From: Janibacter cremeus
Lineage (GTDB): Bacteria > Actinomycetota > Actinomycetes > Actinomycetales > Dermatophilaceae
Assembly (NCBI RefSeq): GCF_029395675.1
Contig: NZ_CP115184.1
Span: 2,046,001 to 2,110,000, forward strand
Direction: 5' to 3'
Length of the DNA stretch: 64,000 bases
Under the pieces are notes generated by a model. It was given only the letters and a program-made list of their open reading frames with translations. It searched no databases and was not told the DNA's origin. Below are positions 42,215-51,184 of this stretch, piece after piece. Numbering within the stretch: the stretch's first letter is position 1; each line of letters starts with the position of its first letter. The position numbers were made by a program, and so were the translations under genes.

Positions 42215-43141
42215 TCAGTCGGTCAGACCCTCGAAGAGCGGCGTCGACAGGTAGCGCTCGCCGAAGCTGGGGACGATGACGACGATGGTCTTGCCGGCGT
42301 TCTCGGGGCGACGTGCGACCTGGTCGGCCGCGGCGAGGGCCGCACCCGAGGAGATGCCCACGAGCAGCCCCTCGTGGGTGGCCGTCTTCCGGGCCCAGTC
42401 GAAGGAGGTCGGCGCGTCGATGTCGATGACCTCGTCGTAGATGTCGGTGTCGAGGATCTCCGGGACGAAGTTCGCGCCCAGTCCCTGGATCTTGTGCGGG
42501 CCCGGGTCGCCGCCGTTGAGGATCGGCGACTCGGCCGGCTCGACCGCGACGATCTGCAGGTCGGGGTTCTGCGAGCGCAGGTAGCGGCCCGCACCGGTGA
42601 TGGTGCCGCCCGTGCCGATCCCGGAGACGAGGATGTCGACCTTGCCGTCGGTGTCCTGCCAGATCTCCGGACCGGTGGTCTTCTCGTGGATGCGGGGGTT
42701 GGCCTCGTTGGCGAACTGCTTCGCCTGGACGGCGCCGCGCTCGGCGGCGACCTCGTCGGCCTTCTCGACGGCGCCCTTCATGCCCCCCGGCCCGGGGGTC
42801 AGGATGAGCTCGGCACCGAAGGCGCGCAGCAGAGCCCGGCGCTCCTTGGACATCGTCTCCGGCATCGTGAGGACGACCTTGTACCCGCGGGCCGCGCCGA
42901 CCATGGCCAGGGCGATGCCGGTGTTGCCCGACGTGGCCTCGACGATGGTGCCGCCCGGCTTCAGGTCACCGGAGGCCTCGGCCGCGTCGATGATCGCCGC
43001 ACCGATGCGGTCCTTGACCGAGCTGGCCGGGTTGTAGAACTCGAGCTTGGCGGCGACGGTGGCGTCGGACTCGATGATGCGGTTGATCCGCACCAGGGGG
43101 GTCCGGCCGACGAGCTTGGTGGCGTCTTCGTAGATAGGCAA
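42215..43141 (-). CDS. cysK: Cysteine synthase A (O-acetylserine sulfhydrylase)
   Basis: 308-residue PLP enzyme converting O-acetylserine and sulfide to cysteine. [14 protein letters not shown]-lysine in [14 protein letters not shown], the substrate loop [16 protein letters not shown], phosphate loop [15 protein letters not shown] and VGISSGAAL. The TTG at 43141 with AAGGA about seven bases upstream gives the usual N-terminus (LPIYED); an in-frame ATG at 43156 would add five residues but lacks a ribosome site. GGTGTT...AACACC arms lie upstream (43214-43236), in the probable promoter. Confidence 0.94.
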   Translation of the reverse strand: MPIYEDATKLVGRTPLVRINRIIESDATVAAKLEFYNPASSVKDRIGAAIIDAAEASGDLKPGGTIVEATSGNTGIALAMVGAARGYKVVLTMPETMSKERRALLRAFGAELILTPGPGGMKGAVEKADEVAAERGAVQAKQFANEANPRIHEKTTGPEIWQDTDGKVDILVSGIGTGGTITGAGRYLRSQNPDLQIVAVEPAESPILNGGDPGPHKIQGLGANFVPEILDTDIYDEVIDIDAPTSFDWARKTATHEGLLVGISSGAALAAADQVARRPENAGKTIVVIVPSFGERYLSTPLFEGLTD

Positions 43142-43213
43142 CGCGGGTCCTTCCATCGGAGGTTCGAAGGGGCCGCGCAGGCGCGGCCGATCTCGTGCGA
43201 AAACGAACGAGGT

Positions 43214-43236
43214 GTTATGGATATTCCAACACCCTG
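43214..43236. promoter_or_regulatory. Inverted repeat in cysK/etfD divergent region
   Basis: GGTGTT and AACACC arms (6 bp) separated by 11 A/T-rich bases, in an A/T-rich pocket of the 240-bp gap between cysK (minus) and etfD (plus). A second GTTATTCC follows. The position, about 75 bases from the cysK start, suggests an operator or promoter for cysteine biosynthesis; the regulator is not identified. Confidence 0.4.
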
Positions 43237-43382
43237 TTATTCCCGGCTGCAAGCGGGTCTCATCCGGCGCGAGCGGGCAGCCATCCCCCTTCACCTCCGC
43301 CCCGGTCCCCCACCGCTCGGGGTGACGAGCGCCGCACTGCCTGAGGGGTGCGGGGGCCCACATGCTCACTAGACTGCCCGCC

Positions 43383-46300
43383 ATGTCTGCCCTCCAGATC
43401 GTCGCGATCATCATCGGGGTCGGGATCACCATCGTCGGATGGGGCCTGCTCGCTCGAGCCGTCAAGCACTTCGTCACCCTCTTCAAGCTCGGGCAGTCCA
43501 CGCCGAGTGGCGAACGGACGGCGAACCCGGGGGCGCGCACCGCCACGCTGCTGCGCGAGTTCCTCGGTCACACCCGCATGTCCCGCCTGCCGGTCGTGGC
43601 GATCGCCCACTGGGTCACGATGATCTCCTTCGGGGTCCTCTTCCTGACCCTCGTCCAGGCGACGGGGCAGCTGTTCGACCCGCACTTCGTCATCCCGTTC
43701 ATCAGCACGTTCTTCCTCTACGAGTGGATCACCGAGCTGTTCGCGATGACGGGCATCATCACGATCCTCATGCTGATGGCCATCCGGCAGAAGCAGCACC
43801 CGCGCTCGGCCGCAGGTCAGGAGGGCCGCCGTTCGCGCTTCTTCGGCTCGACCTTCTGGCAGGCCTACTACGTCGAGCTGACGATCCTCGGCGTGGGCCT
43901 GTGCATCGCGCTGCTGCGCGGCATGGAGTACGCGCTGATGAGCAACACGGGCGACACCGAGCACGCCTCGCTCTTCCACTTCCCGCTGACGGCGTGGCTC
44001 GGCTCGCTCTTCACCGGCATGTCCGTGGAGGCGCTGGAGACCGGCATCGTCGTCGTCGCGCTGATCAAGCTGATCATCTCCTACGCGTGGATGATCACCA
44101 TCTCGCTCACCCCGACGATGGGTGTGGCCTGGCACCGCTTCCTCGCGTTCTTCAACATCTACTTCAAGCGCCACGCCGACGGACGCACCTCGCTGGGTGA
44201 GCTGCAGCCGATGATGGTCGACGGCAAGCCCTTCTCCATGGAGGCCATGGAGGAGATGGACGAGGACTCCACCTTCGGCGTGGGCAAGGTCGAGGACTTC
44301 ACGTGGAAGGGCCTGCTCGACTTCAGCACCTGCACCGAGTGCGGCCGCTGCCAGGACCAGTGCCCGGCGTGGAACACCGAGAAGCCCCTCTCCCCGAAGA
44401 TGATGATGATGGCGCTGCGCGACCACGCGCACAGCAAGGCGCCCTACCTAGCCGCCGCCGAGGGTGTCTCCGGTGCACTGCCGTCCGCCGGGGGTGCCCG
44501 GTCCCAGACCAAGTCCGGCGCCGTTGCGCTGGCGGACGCCCCGACCGAGGCGGAGGGCTCCGTCGCCACCGCAGAGCCGGACGCGATCAACTGGGGCGAG
44601 ATGGCCCTCGTCGGGCAGACCGGGTACGACCCGGAGCACCCGCTGACGGCGTACAACCCGCACGGGCCCGATGTCGTCATCGACGAGGACGCGCTGTGGT
44701 CCTGCACCACCTGCGGCGCCTGCGTCGAGCAGTGCCCGGTGGACATCGAGCACGTCGACCACTTCGTCGACATGCGCCGCTACCAGACACTCATCGCATC
44801 GGCCTTCCCGAGCGAGCTCGGTGGCCTGTTCAAGAAGCTCGAGTCGAAGGGCAACCCGTGGGGCATGGGCGCCAAGGCGCGCATGGACTGGGCGAAGGAC
44901 CTGCCCTTCACGGTCAAGGTCTTCGGTGAGGACGTCGAGTCCGCCGACGAGGTCGACTACCTCTTCTGGGTCGGCTGCGCCGGCGCCTACGAGGACCGCG
45001 CGAAGAAGACGACCCGCGCCGTGGCCGAGCTCTTCGACCACGCCGGCGTGGACTTCGCCGTCCTCGGCAACGGCGAGACCTGCACCGGCGACTCCGCTCG
45101 CCGCGCGGGCAACGAGGTGCTCTTCCAGATGCTCGCGGAGCAGAACGTCGAGACGCTCAACGAGGTCGGCGCGACGAAGATCGTCGTCACCTGCGCGCAC
45201 TGCTTCAACACGATCAAGAACGAGTACCCGCAGCTCGGCGGCAAGTACGAGGTACTGCACCACACGCAGCTGCTCAACCGCCTGGTCCGCGAGAAGAAGA
45301 TCGCGCCGGTCAACCGCCCCGACGGCCCCCGCAAGTCCTCCCTCAAGGACGTCGCGTCGAGCGGCCCGTCGGTCACCTACCACGACCCCTGCTACCTGGG
45401 TCGCCACAACAACGTCTACGCCCCGCCGCGTGAGCTGATCAGCGCCCTGCCGGGTGTCGAGCTGAAGGAGATGGAGCGGACCAAGGAGAAGTCCTTCTGC
45501 TGCGGCGCCGGTGGTGCCCGCATGTGGATGGAGGAGAAGCTCGGGTCGCGGATCAACCTCAACCGCACGGAGGAGGCCATCGCGACCGGCGCCGACCGGA
45601 TCGCCGTCGGTTGCCCCTTCTGCCGCGTCATGCTCTCCGACGGCCTGACCGCCAAGCAGTCCGAGGGCGCCTCCGAGGACATCGAGGTCGTCGACGTCGC
45701 GCAGATGCTGCTCGCCTCCATCAAGGAGTCCGAGGCGACGACTGGCGGGCAGACAGAGGCCGAGGAGCAGGCCGAGGCGGAGCCCAAGACCGCGGTCCCC
45801 GCCCCCACCGAGGGCACGGAGGCGAAGGGGGCGACCCCCGCCGCGCCGAGCGAGGCCGAGACCGCCAGGACCGCGGCCGCGGTCGAGGAGGCCGGCGAGG
45901 ACCCGAAGGTCGTCGAGGGTCAGGAGACCGTCGCCGACAAGAACTCGGCTCCCTCGTGGGAGACCGGGGCCGCCGCCGGCGGCGGCGCTGCGGCCTCGTC
46001 CTCGGACGACACCCCGGCTGCCAAGAACGCCGCCCCCTCCTGGGAGACCGAGGCACCCGCTCCGGCAGCCAAGGAAACGACGGCCGCCGAGAAGAACGCC
46101 GCCCCCTCTTGGGAGACCGGCGGGAGCGCCCCGGCAGCCAAGGAATCGACGGCCGCCGAGAAGAACGCCGCCCCCTCCTGGGAGACCGACACCGCGGCGA
46201 AGAATGCGGCTCCGTCGTGGGAGACCGGGGCTGCGGCCCCGGCTGCCGAGACACCCGAGCCCGAGGCCAAGGCGACTACGTCCGAGGCACCGGCCGACGA

Positions 46301-46955
46301 CACCGTCGCCGCCAAGAACGCCGCCCCCTCCTGGGAGACCGACACCGCGGCGAAGAATGCGGCTCCGTCGTGGGAGACCGGGGCTGCGGCCCCGGCTGCC
46401 GAGACACCCGAGCCCGAGGCCAAGGCGACTACGTCCGAGGCACCGGCCGACGACACCGTCGCCGCCAAGAACGCCGCCCCCTCCTGGGAGACCGGCGGGA
46501 GCGCCCCGGTCGAGGAGAGCACGGAGGCCGCTGCGCCCGAGGAGGCTCCCACGACAGAGACGGCAGAGCAGCCGGCCACGCCCGCAGTGACGGACGACAG
46601 CGACCTAGCGGCCAAGAACGCCGCTCCGTCGTGGGAGACCGGGGCCGCGACGCCTGCCCCGGCCGCATCCCCCGCCGCCGAGGCGCCCGCGCCGGAGGCC
46701 GCCGAGGCTCCCGCCCAGGACGCGGGAACCGAGGCTGCGGACGACGTGGCGGCCCCGACGGACGAGGCTCCGGCCGAGGCGCCGCCGCGGGAGCAGACCA
46801 CTCCCGCGGCAGAGGCTGCAGAGGCCGAGCCGGCTCCGGCGGACCAGCCCGAGGCGACCGAGGCGCAGCAGACCGAGGCCTCAGCGGCTCCGGCCTCGGA
46901 CGACGATCGCCTGTCCGATCTGGCGAAGAAGAACGCCAAGCCGTCCTGGGAGTGA
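43383..46955 (+). CDS. etfD: EtfD-type membrane Fe-S reductase with repeat-rich C-terminus
   Basis: 1190-residue protein. Residues 1-270 carry an NarI/HdrE-like membrane domain (about five to six helices, e.g. [36 protein letters not shown]). Then two [4Fe-4S] motifs, [12 protein letters not shown] and [12 protein letters not shown], and HdrB-type CCG domains ([38 protein letters not shown]). This is the layout of mycobacterial EtfD (Rv0338c), which takes electrons from ETF during beta-oxidation to the quinone pool. Residues about 850-1190 are low-complexity Ala/Pro/Glu with ten [12 protein letters not shown] repeats. ATG 43383 follows a -10-like TAGACT (43370-43375): probably leaderless. Confidence 0.85.
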   Translation: MSALQIVAIIIGVGITIVGWGLLARAVKHFVTLFKLGQSTPSGERTANPGARTATLLREFLGHTRMSRLPVVAIAHWVTMISFGVLFLTLVQATGQLFDPHFVIPFISTFFLYEWITELFAMTGIITILMLMAIRQKQHPRSAAGQEGRRSRFFGSTFWQAYYVELTILGVGLCIALLRGMEYALMSNTGDTEHASLFHFPLTAWLGSLFTGMSVEALETGIVVVALIKLIISYAWMITISLTPTMGVAWHRFLAFFNIYFKRHADGRTSLGELQPMMVDGKPFSMEAMEEMDEDSTFGVGKVEDFTWKGLLDFSTCTECGRCQDQCPAWNTEKPLSPKMMMMALRDHAHSKAPYLAAAEGVSGALPSAGGARSQTKSGAVALADAPTEAEGSVATAEPDAINWGEMALVGQTGYDPEHPLTAYNPHGPDVVIDEDALWSCTTCGACVEQCPVDIEHVDHFVDMRRYQTLIASAFPSELGGLFKKLESKGNPWGMGAKARMDWAKDLPFTVKVFGEDVESADEVDYLFWVGCAGAYEDRAKKTTRAVAELFDHAGVDFAVLGNGETCTGDSARRAGNEVLFQMLAEQNVETLNEVGATKIVVTCAHCFNTIKNEYPQLGGKYEVLHHTQLLNRLVREKKIAPVNRPDGPRKSSLKDVASSGPSVTYHDPCYLGRHNNVYAPPRELISALPGVELKEMERTKEKSFCCGAGGARMWMEEKLGSRINLNRTEEAIATGADRIAVGCPFCRVMLSDGLTAKQSEGASEDIEVVDVAQMLLASIKESEATTGGQTEAEEQAEAEPKTAVPAPTEGTEAKGATPAAPSEAETARTAAAVEEAGEDPKVVEGQETVADKNSAPSWETGAAAGGGAAASSSDDTPAAKNAAPSWETEAPAPAAKETTAAEKNAAPSWETGGSAPAAKESTAAEKNAAPSWETDTAAKNAAPSWETGAAAPAAETPEPEAKATTSEAPADDTVAAKNAAPSWETDTAAKNAAPSWETGAAAPAAETPEPEAKATTSEAPADDTVAAKNAAPSWETGGSAPVEESTEAAAPEEAPTTETAEQPATPAVTDDSDLAAKNAAPSWETGAATPAPAASPAAEAPAPEAAEAPAQDAGTEAADDVAAPTDEAPAEAPPREQTTPAAEAAEAEPAPADQPEATEAQQTEASAAPASDDDRLSDLAKKNAKPSWE
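46161..46466 (+). repeat. Tandem 153-bp duplication inside etfD
   Basis: Positions 46161-46313 and 46314-46466 are identical 153-bp units (51 codons), followed by a partial third that starts AAGAACGCCGCCCCCTCCTG and then diverges. Each unit encodes two KNAAPSWE modules and a linker. Identity at synonymous sites shows recent duplication. Confidence 0.93.
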
Positions 46956-46967
46956 TCCCGGACCACT

Positions 46968-47012
46968 GACGACGGGGGTCGTGCACCGCGGTGCGCGACC
47001 CCCTTCGTCGTC
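46968..47012 (+). terminator. etfD terminator
   Basis: GACGACGGGGGTCG and CGACCCCCTTCGTCGTC pair nearly perfectly around a self-complementary GCACCGCGGTGC, 12 bases after the etfD stop. Confidence 0.82.
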
Positions 47013-47037
47013 ACATGCAGGGGTGCATGCTTGGGGC

Positions 47038-47613
47038 ATGGAGTGGACCACACACCCGGTCACCGCCGACCGGTTCGAGGACTTCGGCGACGTCATCAAC
47101 CCGAATCGTCGGGAGAGCCACTGCTGGTGCCTGTCCCACCGTCTCACCGCGCCACAGATCGAGGAGCTGGGCGGGGGCAGCCGCGAGCAGGCCGCACGGC
47201 GCCTGTGCGAGCGTGAGGTCCCACCGGGCGTCGTGACCTATCTCGACGACACGCCTGTCGGGTGGTGCAACATCGGCGCCCGCAGCGACATCCCACGCCT
47301 GGTCGGCTCGACGAGGATCCATCCCGTCGACGACGTCCCGGTGTGGAGCATCATCTGCGTCGTCGTCCGCGGCGGGCACCGCAGGAAGGGGGTGACCGGC
47401 CACCTCATCGAGGGCGCCGTCGACTTCGCGGCCTCGCACGGCGCACCCGCCGTCGAGGCCTATCCCGTCGACCCGGGTGATCGTCGGATGGACCTGACGA
47501 TGGCATTCGTCGGGACGAGGTCGATGTTCGAGGGCGTCGGCTTCGAGGTCATCGGCACGACGGACGCCGTCGCCTCCAAGCTGCCGCGCCTGGTGATGCG
47601 CCGGGCGCTCTGA
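47038..47613 (+). CDS. GNAT-family N-acetyltransferase
   Basis: 191-residue protein. The acetyl-CoA-binding region is WSIICVVVRGGHRRKGVTGHLIEGAVDFA (the R/Q-x-x-G-x-G/A loop is RRKGVTG), followed by VEAYPVDP and the C-terminal TMAFVGTRSMFEGVGFEVI typical of GNAT beta-6/beta-7. The N-terminal ESHCWCLSHRL with paired cysteines occurs in a group of actinobacterial GNATs of unknown substrate. ATG 47038 lacks a clear ribosome site. Single gene. Confidence 0.85.
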   Translation: MEWTTHPVTADRFEDFGDVINPNRRESHCWCLSHRLTAPQIEELGGGSREQAARRLCEREVPPGVVTYLDDTPVGWCNIGARSDIPRLVGSTRIHPVDDVPVWSIICVVVRGGHRRKGVTGHLIEGAVDFAASHGAPAVEAYPVDPGDRRMDLTMAFVGTRSMFEGVGFEVIGTTDAVASKLPRLVMRRAL

Positions 47614-47633
47614 CCGTCCTGACCACAGGAAGC

Positions 47634-47741
47634 TACGCGCGGGTACGACGACCACTTGCGCTGGGCGCCGGGAGGAGAACCCCATGATTCCGGGGCTCCA
47701 CCGCCGCGCTACGTCTGTAATTGTCGTCGTACCCGCGCGTA
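47634..47741. repeat. 108-bp element with 19-bp perfect inverted ends
   Basis: TACGCGCGGGTACGACGAC (47634-47652) is exactly inverted at 47723-47741. The interior contains a further hairpin (GGAG..CCCC / GGGG..CTCC around 47680). No ORF. It looks like a tiny non-autonomous element (MITE-like) or a structured RNA; no target duplication was seen. Confidence 0.7.
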
Positions 47742-47795
47742 AGTTCAGTTTGCGAGCTGAACAGTAGCGACGTCGGGCTGATCGCACCTCACCTC

Positions 47796-47811
47796 TTGAC
47801 CGACCGGTCAA
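47796..47811. promoter_or_regulatory. TetR-type operator upstream of SPW gene
   Basis: TTGACCGACCGGTCAA has perfect 7-bp arms (TTGACCG/CGGTCAA) and a 2-base centre, a form common for TetR/AcrR regulators. Its left half also reads as a -35 TTGACC. It lies about 74-89 bases before the SPW gene and the TetR gene behind it. Confidence 0.65.
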
Positions 47812-47884
47812 ACAGGACGAGCATGGGAGGACACGATCCGCCTCAGGCGCGACGGATCCCAATCCATGAAGGTGGGATGCTGTG

Positions 47885-48247
47885 ATGCACAAGTGGACTC
47901 GATGGCAGGACTGGGTGGCCCTGACCGCCGGCGCGATCGCGCTGCTGGCCCCCCTGGTCACGACGACGGACACAGGCGCGACGTGGACGATGGTCGTCCT
48001 CGGCGGACTGATCGTGCTCGCGTCGGCCTACTCCCTCTATACCCCCGGTGAGAGGGACACCATGAGCGAGGGCGCGCACGCAGTCCTCGGGGTGCTGCTC
48101 TTCGTCGCCCCGTGGGTCATGGGCTTCGCCGACCTGGGTGGTCTTGCCTGGACCGCGTGGATCGCCGGAGTCGTCACGTTCGTCGCCGGTGTGCTGACGC
48201 TCCCCCAGGTCAGCTCCCGCATGCACCGCCCGGCTGCCTCGCACTAG
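47885..48247 (+). CDS. SPW repeat membrane protein
   Basis: 120-residue protein with four hydrophobic helices in two similar halves: WQDWVALTAGAIALLAPLV ... TMVVLGGLIVLASAYSLY, and HAVLGVLLFVAPWVMGFADLGGLAWTAWIAGVVTFVAGV. The second half has the SPW-type APWVMGF; in the first, LLAPLV replaces it. Function unknown. ATG 47885 chosen; GTG 47882 is adjacent and equally possible. It is followed 8 bases later by a TetR regulator, with a TetR-type palindrome upstream, so it is probably the regulator's target. Confidence 0.8.
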   Translation: MHKWTRWQDWVALTAGAIALLAPLVTTTDTGATWTMVVLGGLIVLASAYSLYTPGERDTMSEGAHAVLGVLLFVAPWVMGFADLGGLAWTAWIAGVVTFVAGVLTLPQVSSRMHRPAASH

Positions 48248-48255
48248 GGCACGCG

Positions 48256-48825
48256 ATGGGCACCCCGGCCTCGCGCCGTGAACGCATCCTCGACGCGGCC
48301 GAGGTGCAGTTCGCCGGTGACGGCTTCGCCGCCACCGGCACCACCGCGATCGCGGACGGGGCCGGGGTGCCCAAAGGGCTGGTCTTCTACTACTTCCCGC
48401 GCAAGATCGACATCCTCCGGGCGCTCCTGGCCGAGCGACTGCCGTCGCACCCACTGTGCGAGCCGACCGAGGTCATCCGCATCGGCGACCCCGTCGCCTC
48501 ACTGGTCCAGCTCGCTCGCACACTCGGGCTGGGGCGCCACGAGTCGGTCGTGCTGAGCACGATCATCTGGCGCGAGTCCGGGACCCATCCCGAGGTGCGT
48601 GAGCACCTGAAGGCCCTGCGCGAGAACATCCTCGAACTCACCGAGCAGGTCCTCGACGCCGCGATCGAGCACACCATCGACCCGGTGATGCGCCGCCAGG
48701 CGGCCCAGACCTTCGTCGCCGTCGTGATGGACGAGGCCAACACGCAACGCTTCGAGGGCACGGGTCCCGACGTCGCCGGCGCGGCCCGGGTCATCAGCAA
48801 CGCCCTCACGTCCGATCCGGTCTGA
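48256..48825 (+). CDS. TetR-family transcriptional regulator
   Basis: 189-residue regulator. The DNA-binding part is RRERILDAAEVQFAGDGFAATGTTAIADGAGVPKGLVFYYFPRKIDILRALL, a textbook TetR helix-turn-helix; the rest is an all-helical ligand domain with no recognised subclass. ATG 48256, directly after the SPW gene and presumably co-transcribed from the promoter overlapping the TTGACCG palindrome at 47796, making an autoregulated pair. Confidence 0.9.
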   Translation: MGTPASRRERILDAAEVQFAGDGFAATGTTAIADGAGVPKGLVFYYFPRKIDILRALLAERLPSHPLCEPTEVIRIGDPVASLVQLARTLGLGRHESVVLSTIIWRESGTHPEVREHLKALRENILELTEQVLDAAIEHTIDPVMRRQAAQTFVAVVMDEANTQRFEGTGPDVAGAARVISNALTSDPV

Positions 48826-48885
48826 GCACCACCGGCCCGCCGCGCCCCGGCCTCCCGGGGACGCCCGCGTCGGCCCAACCGGATG

Positions 48886-49812
48886 TCAGTCCAGGCCCTC
48901 CGCCTCGAGGAAGTCGGCGGCCACCTGGTCCGGGTCCTTCTTCTGCACGTCGGTCTGGCGCAGCATCTCCTGCAGCTTCTCGGTGGTCAGCTTCGCGGAG
49001 ACCTCGTTGAGGGTCTCGTCGACCTTGTCCTTGACCCCCGTGCGCACGAGCGGCACGACGTTCTGGCTGCCGTAGAGCTTCTTCGGGTCGTCGAGTACCA
49101 CGAAGTCGTTCTCGACGATCGCGGGGTCGGTGCTGAAGATGTTGGCCGCGTCGATCTGCCCGTTGGCCAGCGCACCGCTCATGGACTGCCCCGGCTTCAG
49201 CGCCCGGAAGTCACCGAAGGTCACCCCGTACGTCTCCTCCAGGCCCGGGATGCCCTGCGCGCGCTCCTTGAACTCCGCGGGCGCCCCGAGCGTCATGTCC
49301 CCGGCGACCCCCTCGAGGTCACCGATGGCGGACAGGTCCTGCGACTCGGCCGTCTCCTGGGTGACGACGATGGAGTCCTTGTCCTCGGCCGCGGACTTCT
49401 CGAGGACGGTCAGCCCCTCGGGCAGCACTCCCTCGAGCGCCTGGTAGGTCTTGTCCGGGTCGACCTCGTCGAAGTCCTTGTCGTAGTAGAGCGCGAGCGC
49501 GCCCGTGTACTCGGGCATGACGTCGACGGAGCCCTCTTCGAGGGCCTTGAGGTAGACCTCGCGGGAACCGATGCCGGTCTTGGTCGTGGCGTTGACGCCG
49601 TCGGCCTTGAGCGCGCCGGCGTAGATGTGCGCCAGCAGGGTCGACTCGGAGAAGTCCGCGGAGCCGACGACGATCTCGCCGCCGGAGCCGCCCCCTTCGC
49701 CGGAGGAGGACGAGTCGAGCGGGTCGCTCTCGCCGCCGCAGGCGGACAGGGTGAGCGCGCCGGCGCAGGCGATCGCGATGATCGCGGGACGAAGGGAGCG
49801 GGACGGGTTCAT
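48886..49812 (-). CDS. Osmoprotectant ABC transporter substrate-binding lipoprotein (OpuCC/ProX-like)
   Basis: 308-residue lipoprotein: signal and lipobox TLSACGG near residue 25, a Gly/Ser linker, then the OpuAC-type domain (GEIVVGSADFSESTLLAHIYAGALKADG, GSREVYLKALEEGSVDVMPEYTGAL, YGVTFGDFRALKPGQSMSGALANGQIDAANIFS). The family binds glycine betaine, choline, carnitine or ergothioneine-type quaternary amines. Last gene of a four-gene importer operon; ATG overlaps the permease stop (ATGA). Confidence 0.9.
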   Translation of the reverse strand: MNPSRSLRPAIIAIACAGALTLSACGGESDPLDSSSSGEGGGSGGEIVVGSADFSESTLLAHIYAGALKADGVNATTKTGIGSREVYLKALEEGSVDVMPEYTGALALYYDKDFDEVDPDKTYQALEGVLPEGLTVLEKSAAEDKDSIVVTQETAESQDLSAIGDLEGVAGDMTLGAPAEFKERAQGIPGLEETYGVTFGDFRALKPGQSMSGALANGQIDAANIFSTDPAIVENDFVVLDDPKKLYGSQNVVPLVRTGVKDKVDETLNEVSAKLTTEKLQEMLRQTDVQKKDPDQVAADFLEAEGLD

Positions 49813-50537
49813 GCTGTGCCTCCTGCTGGTAGGGGGTCGGTTTGGCGAAGTGCTCGAGGGGTGCGCCCGGTCAGGCCGGGCGAGACGAGATAGCGCCCCA
49901 GGAGGGCGAAGGGGGCGTCCAGGGCGAGCGCGAGGAGCGCCACGAGGAGGGCACCGCCGGCGGTGCTGACGTAGTCGGAGATCGCCAGCCCGTCGATGAG
50001 GTAGCGGCCCAGGCCCCCGAGCCCGACGTAGGCGGCGATGGTGGCCGTCGCGACGACCTGGAGGACAGCGGCGCGGATGCCGGAGATGAGCAGCGGCAGT
50101 GCGATCGGGATCTCGACGGAGCGCAGCACCTGTCGGCCGGTCATGCCCATGCCCTTCGCGGCGTCGAGGGCGGCGGGGTCGGCGGACTCCACACCGGAGT
50201 AGGTGCCGGACAGGATCGGCGGGATGGCCAGCAGCACGAGGACGGCGATGCTGGGCACGATGAACGCCGACGCGCCCGGCAGCCGCGGCAGCAGCACGAG
50301 GGTGAGCGCGAAGAGGAGACCGAGCGTGGGGATGGCGCGCAGGGCGTTGGCCACCGTGACCATCCACCGTCCCCGACCGGTGTGCCCGATCCACAGACCG
50401 GCGGGGATGGCGACGAGCCCGGCCAGGAGGATCACCATGAACGTGTAGGCGATGTGCTCTAGGAGGCGCACGAGGATGCCGCCGTCACCGGACCACTCCT
50501 CGGCGCTGACCAGCCACTGCAGGATGTCGACGATCAT
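49809..50537 (-). CDS. Osmoprotectant ABC transporter permease (second)
   Basis: 242-residue BPD_transp_1 permease: HIAYTFMVILLAGLVAIPAGLWIG, ANALRAIPTLGLLFALTLVL, PPILSGTYSGVESADPAALDAAKGMGMTGRQVLRSVEIPIAL (EAA loop) and ATIAAYVGLGGLGRYLIDGL. It overlaps both neighbours by four bases, coupling translation of the operon. Confidence 0.9.
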   Translation of the reverse strand: MIVDILQWLVSAEEWSGDGGILVRLLEHIAYTFMVILLAGLVAIPAGLWIGHTGRGRWMVTVANALRAIPTLGLLFALTLVLLPRLPGASAFIVPSIAVLVLLAIPPILSGTYSGVESADPAALDAAKGMGMTGRQVLRSVEIPIALPLLISGIRAAVLQVVATATIAAYVGLGGLGRYLIDGLAISDYVSTAGGALLVALLALALDAPFALLGRYLVSPGLTGRTPRALRQTDPLPAGGTA

Positions 50538-51184
50538 GCGCTGCTCCCCTGCTGCGCGCGCCGCCACGGCGTGAGCGTGTGCTCCGCCAGCCGGATGAGC
50601 AGGTCGAAGACGACCGCAAGCAGGACCGAGGCGAGGATGCCCGCGACCAGCTCACCGGGGATCTCGCGGTTGAAGCCGTCGATGAGCAGGTCACCGAGCT
50701 GATCGACCCCGATGAGGGAGGCGATCGAGACCATGCTCACGCTGCTGACCGCGGCCACCCTCAGGCCGGCGGCGATCACCGGGACGGCCAGCGGCAGGTC
50801 GACGCCGAAGAACCGGCGCACGGAGGTGTAACCCATCGCCGTGGCCGAGCGGGCGACCTCATCGGGCACGGACGTCAGCCCGTCCACGACGGAGCGCACG
50901 AGCAGGGCGATCGTGTAGATGGTCATCGCCACGACGACGTTGAGCGGGTCGAGGATGCTGGTGCCCAGGACGAGCGGCATCAGCACGAAGAGCGCCAGCG
51001 AGGGGATCGTGTAGAGCAGTCCCGACCCGGTGATGAGGACACCGCGCAGCCACCGTGCCCTCGTCGCCAGCCAGCCGACGGGGATCGAGATGACCAACCC
51101 GAGGACCAGCGGCAGGCCGGAGAGCCAGACGTGCTGCAGGCCGAGGGAGGTGATGTCATCCAGGTGGTCGAGGATCCACTCCAT
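50534..51184 (-). CDS. Osmoprotectant ABC transporter permease (first)
   Basis: 216-residue permease: HVWLSGLPLVLGLVISIPVGWLATR, YTIPSLALFVLMPLVLG, and EAA loop PDEVARSATAMGYTSVRRFFGVDLPLAVPVI. Its ATG overlaps the ATPase stop by one base (TGATG). With its partner it forms the membrane channel of the OpuC-type importer. Confidence 0.9.
   Translation of the reverse strand: MEWILDHLDDITSLGLQHVWLSGLPLVLGLVISIPVGWLATRARWLRGVLITGSGLLYTIPSLALFVLMPLVLGTSILDPLNVVVAMTIYTIALLVRSVVDGLTSVPDEVARSATAMGYTSVRRFFGVDLPLAVPVIAAGLRVAAVSSVSMVSIASLIGVDQLGDLLIDGFNREIPGELVAGILASVLLAVVFDLLIRLAEHTLTPWRRAQQGSSA

Noticed and set aside
45930..46955. CRISPR-like array
   Set aside because: The repeats are in-frame protein modules with a multiple-of-three period (153 bp) inside etfD, with no spacers of constant size and no cas genes.
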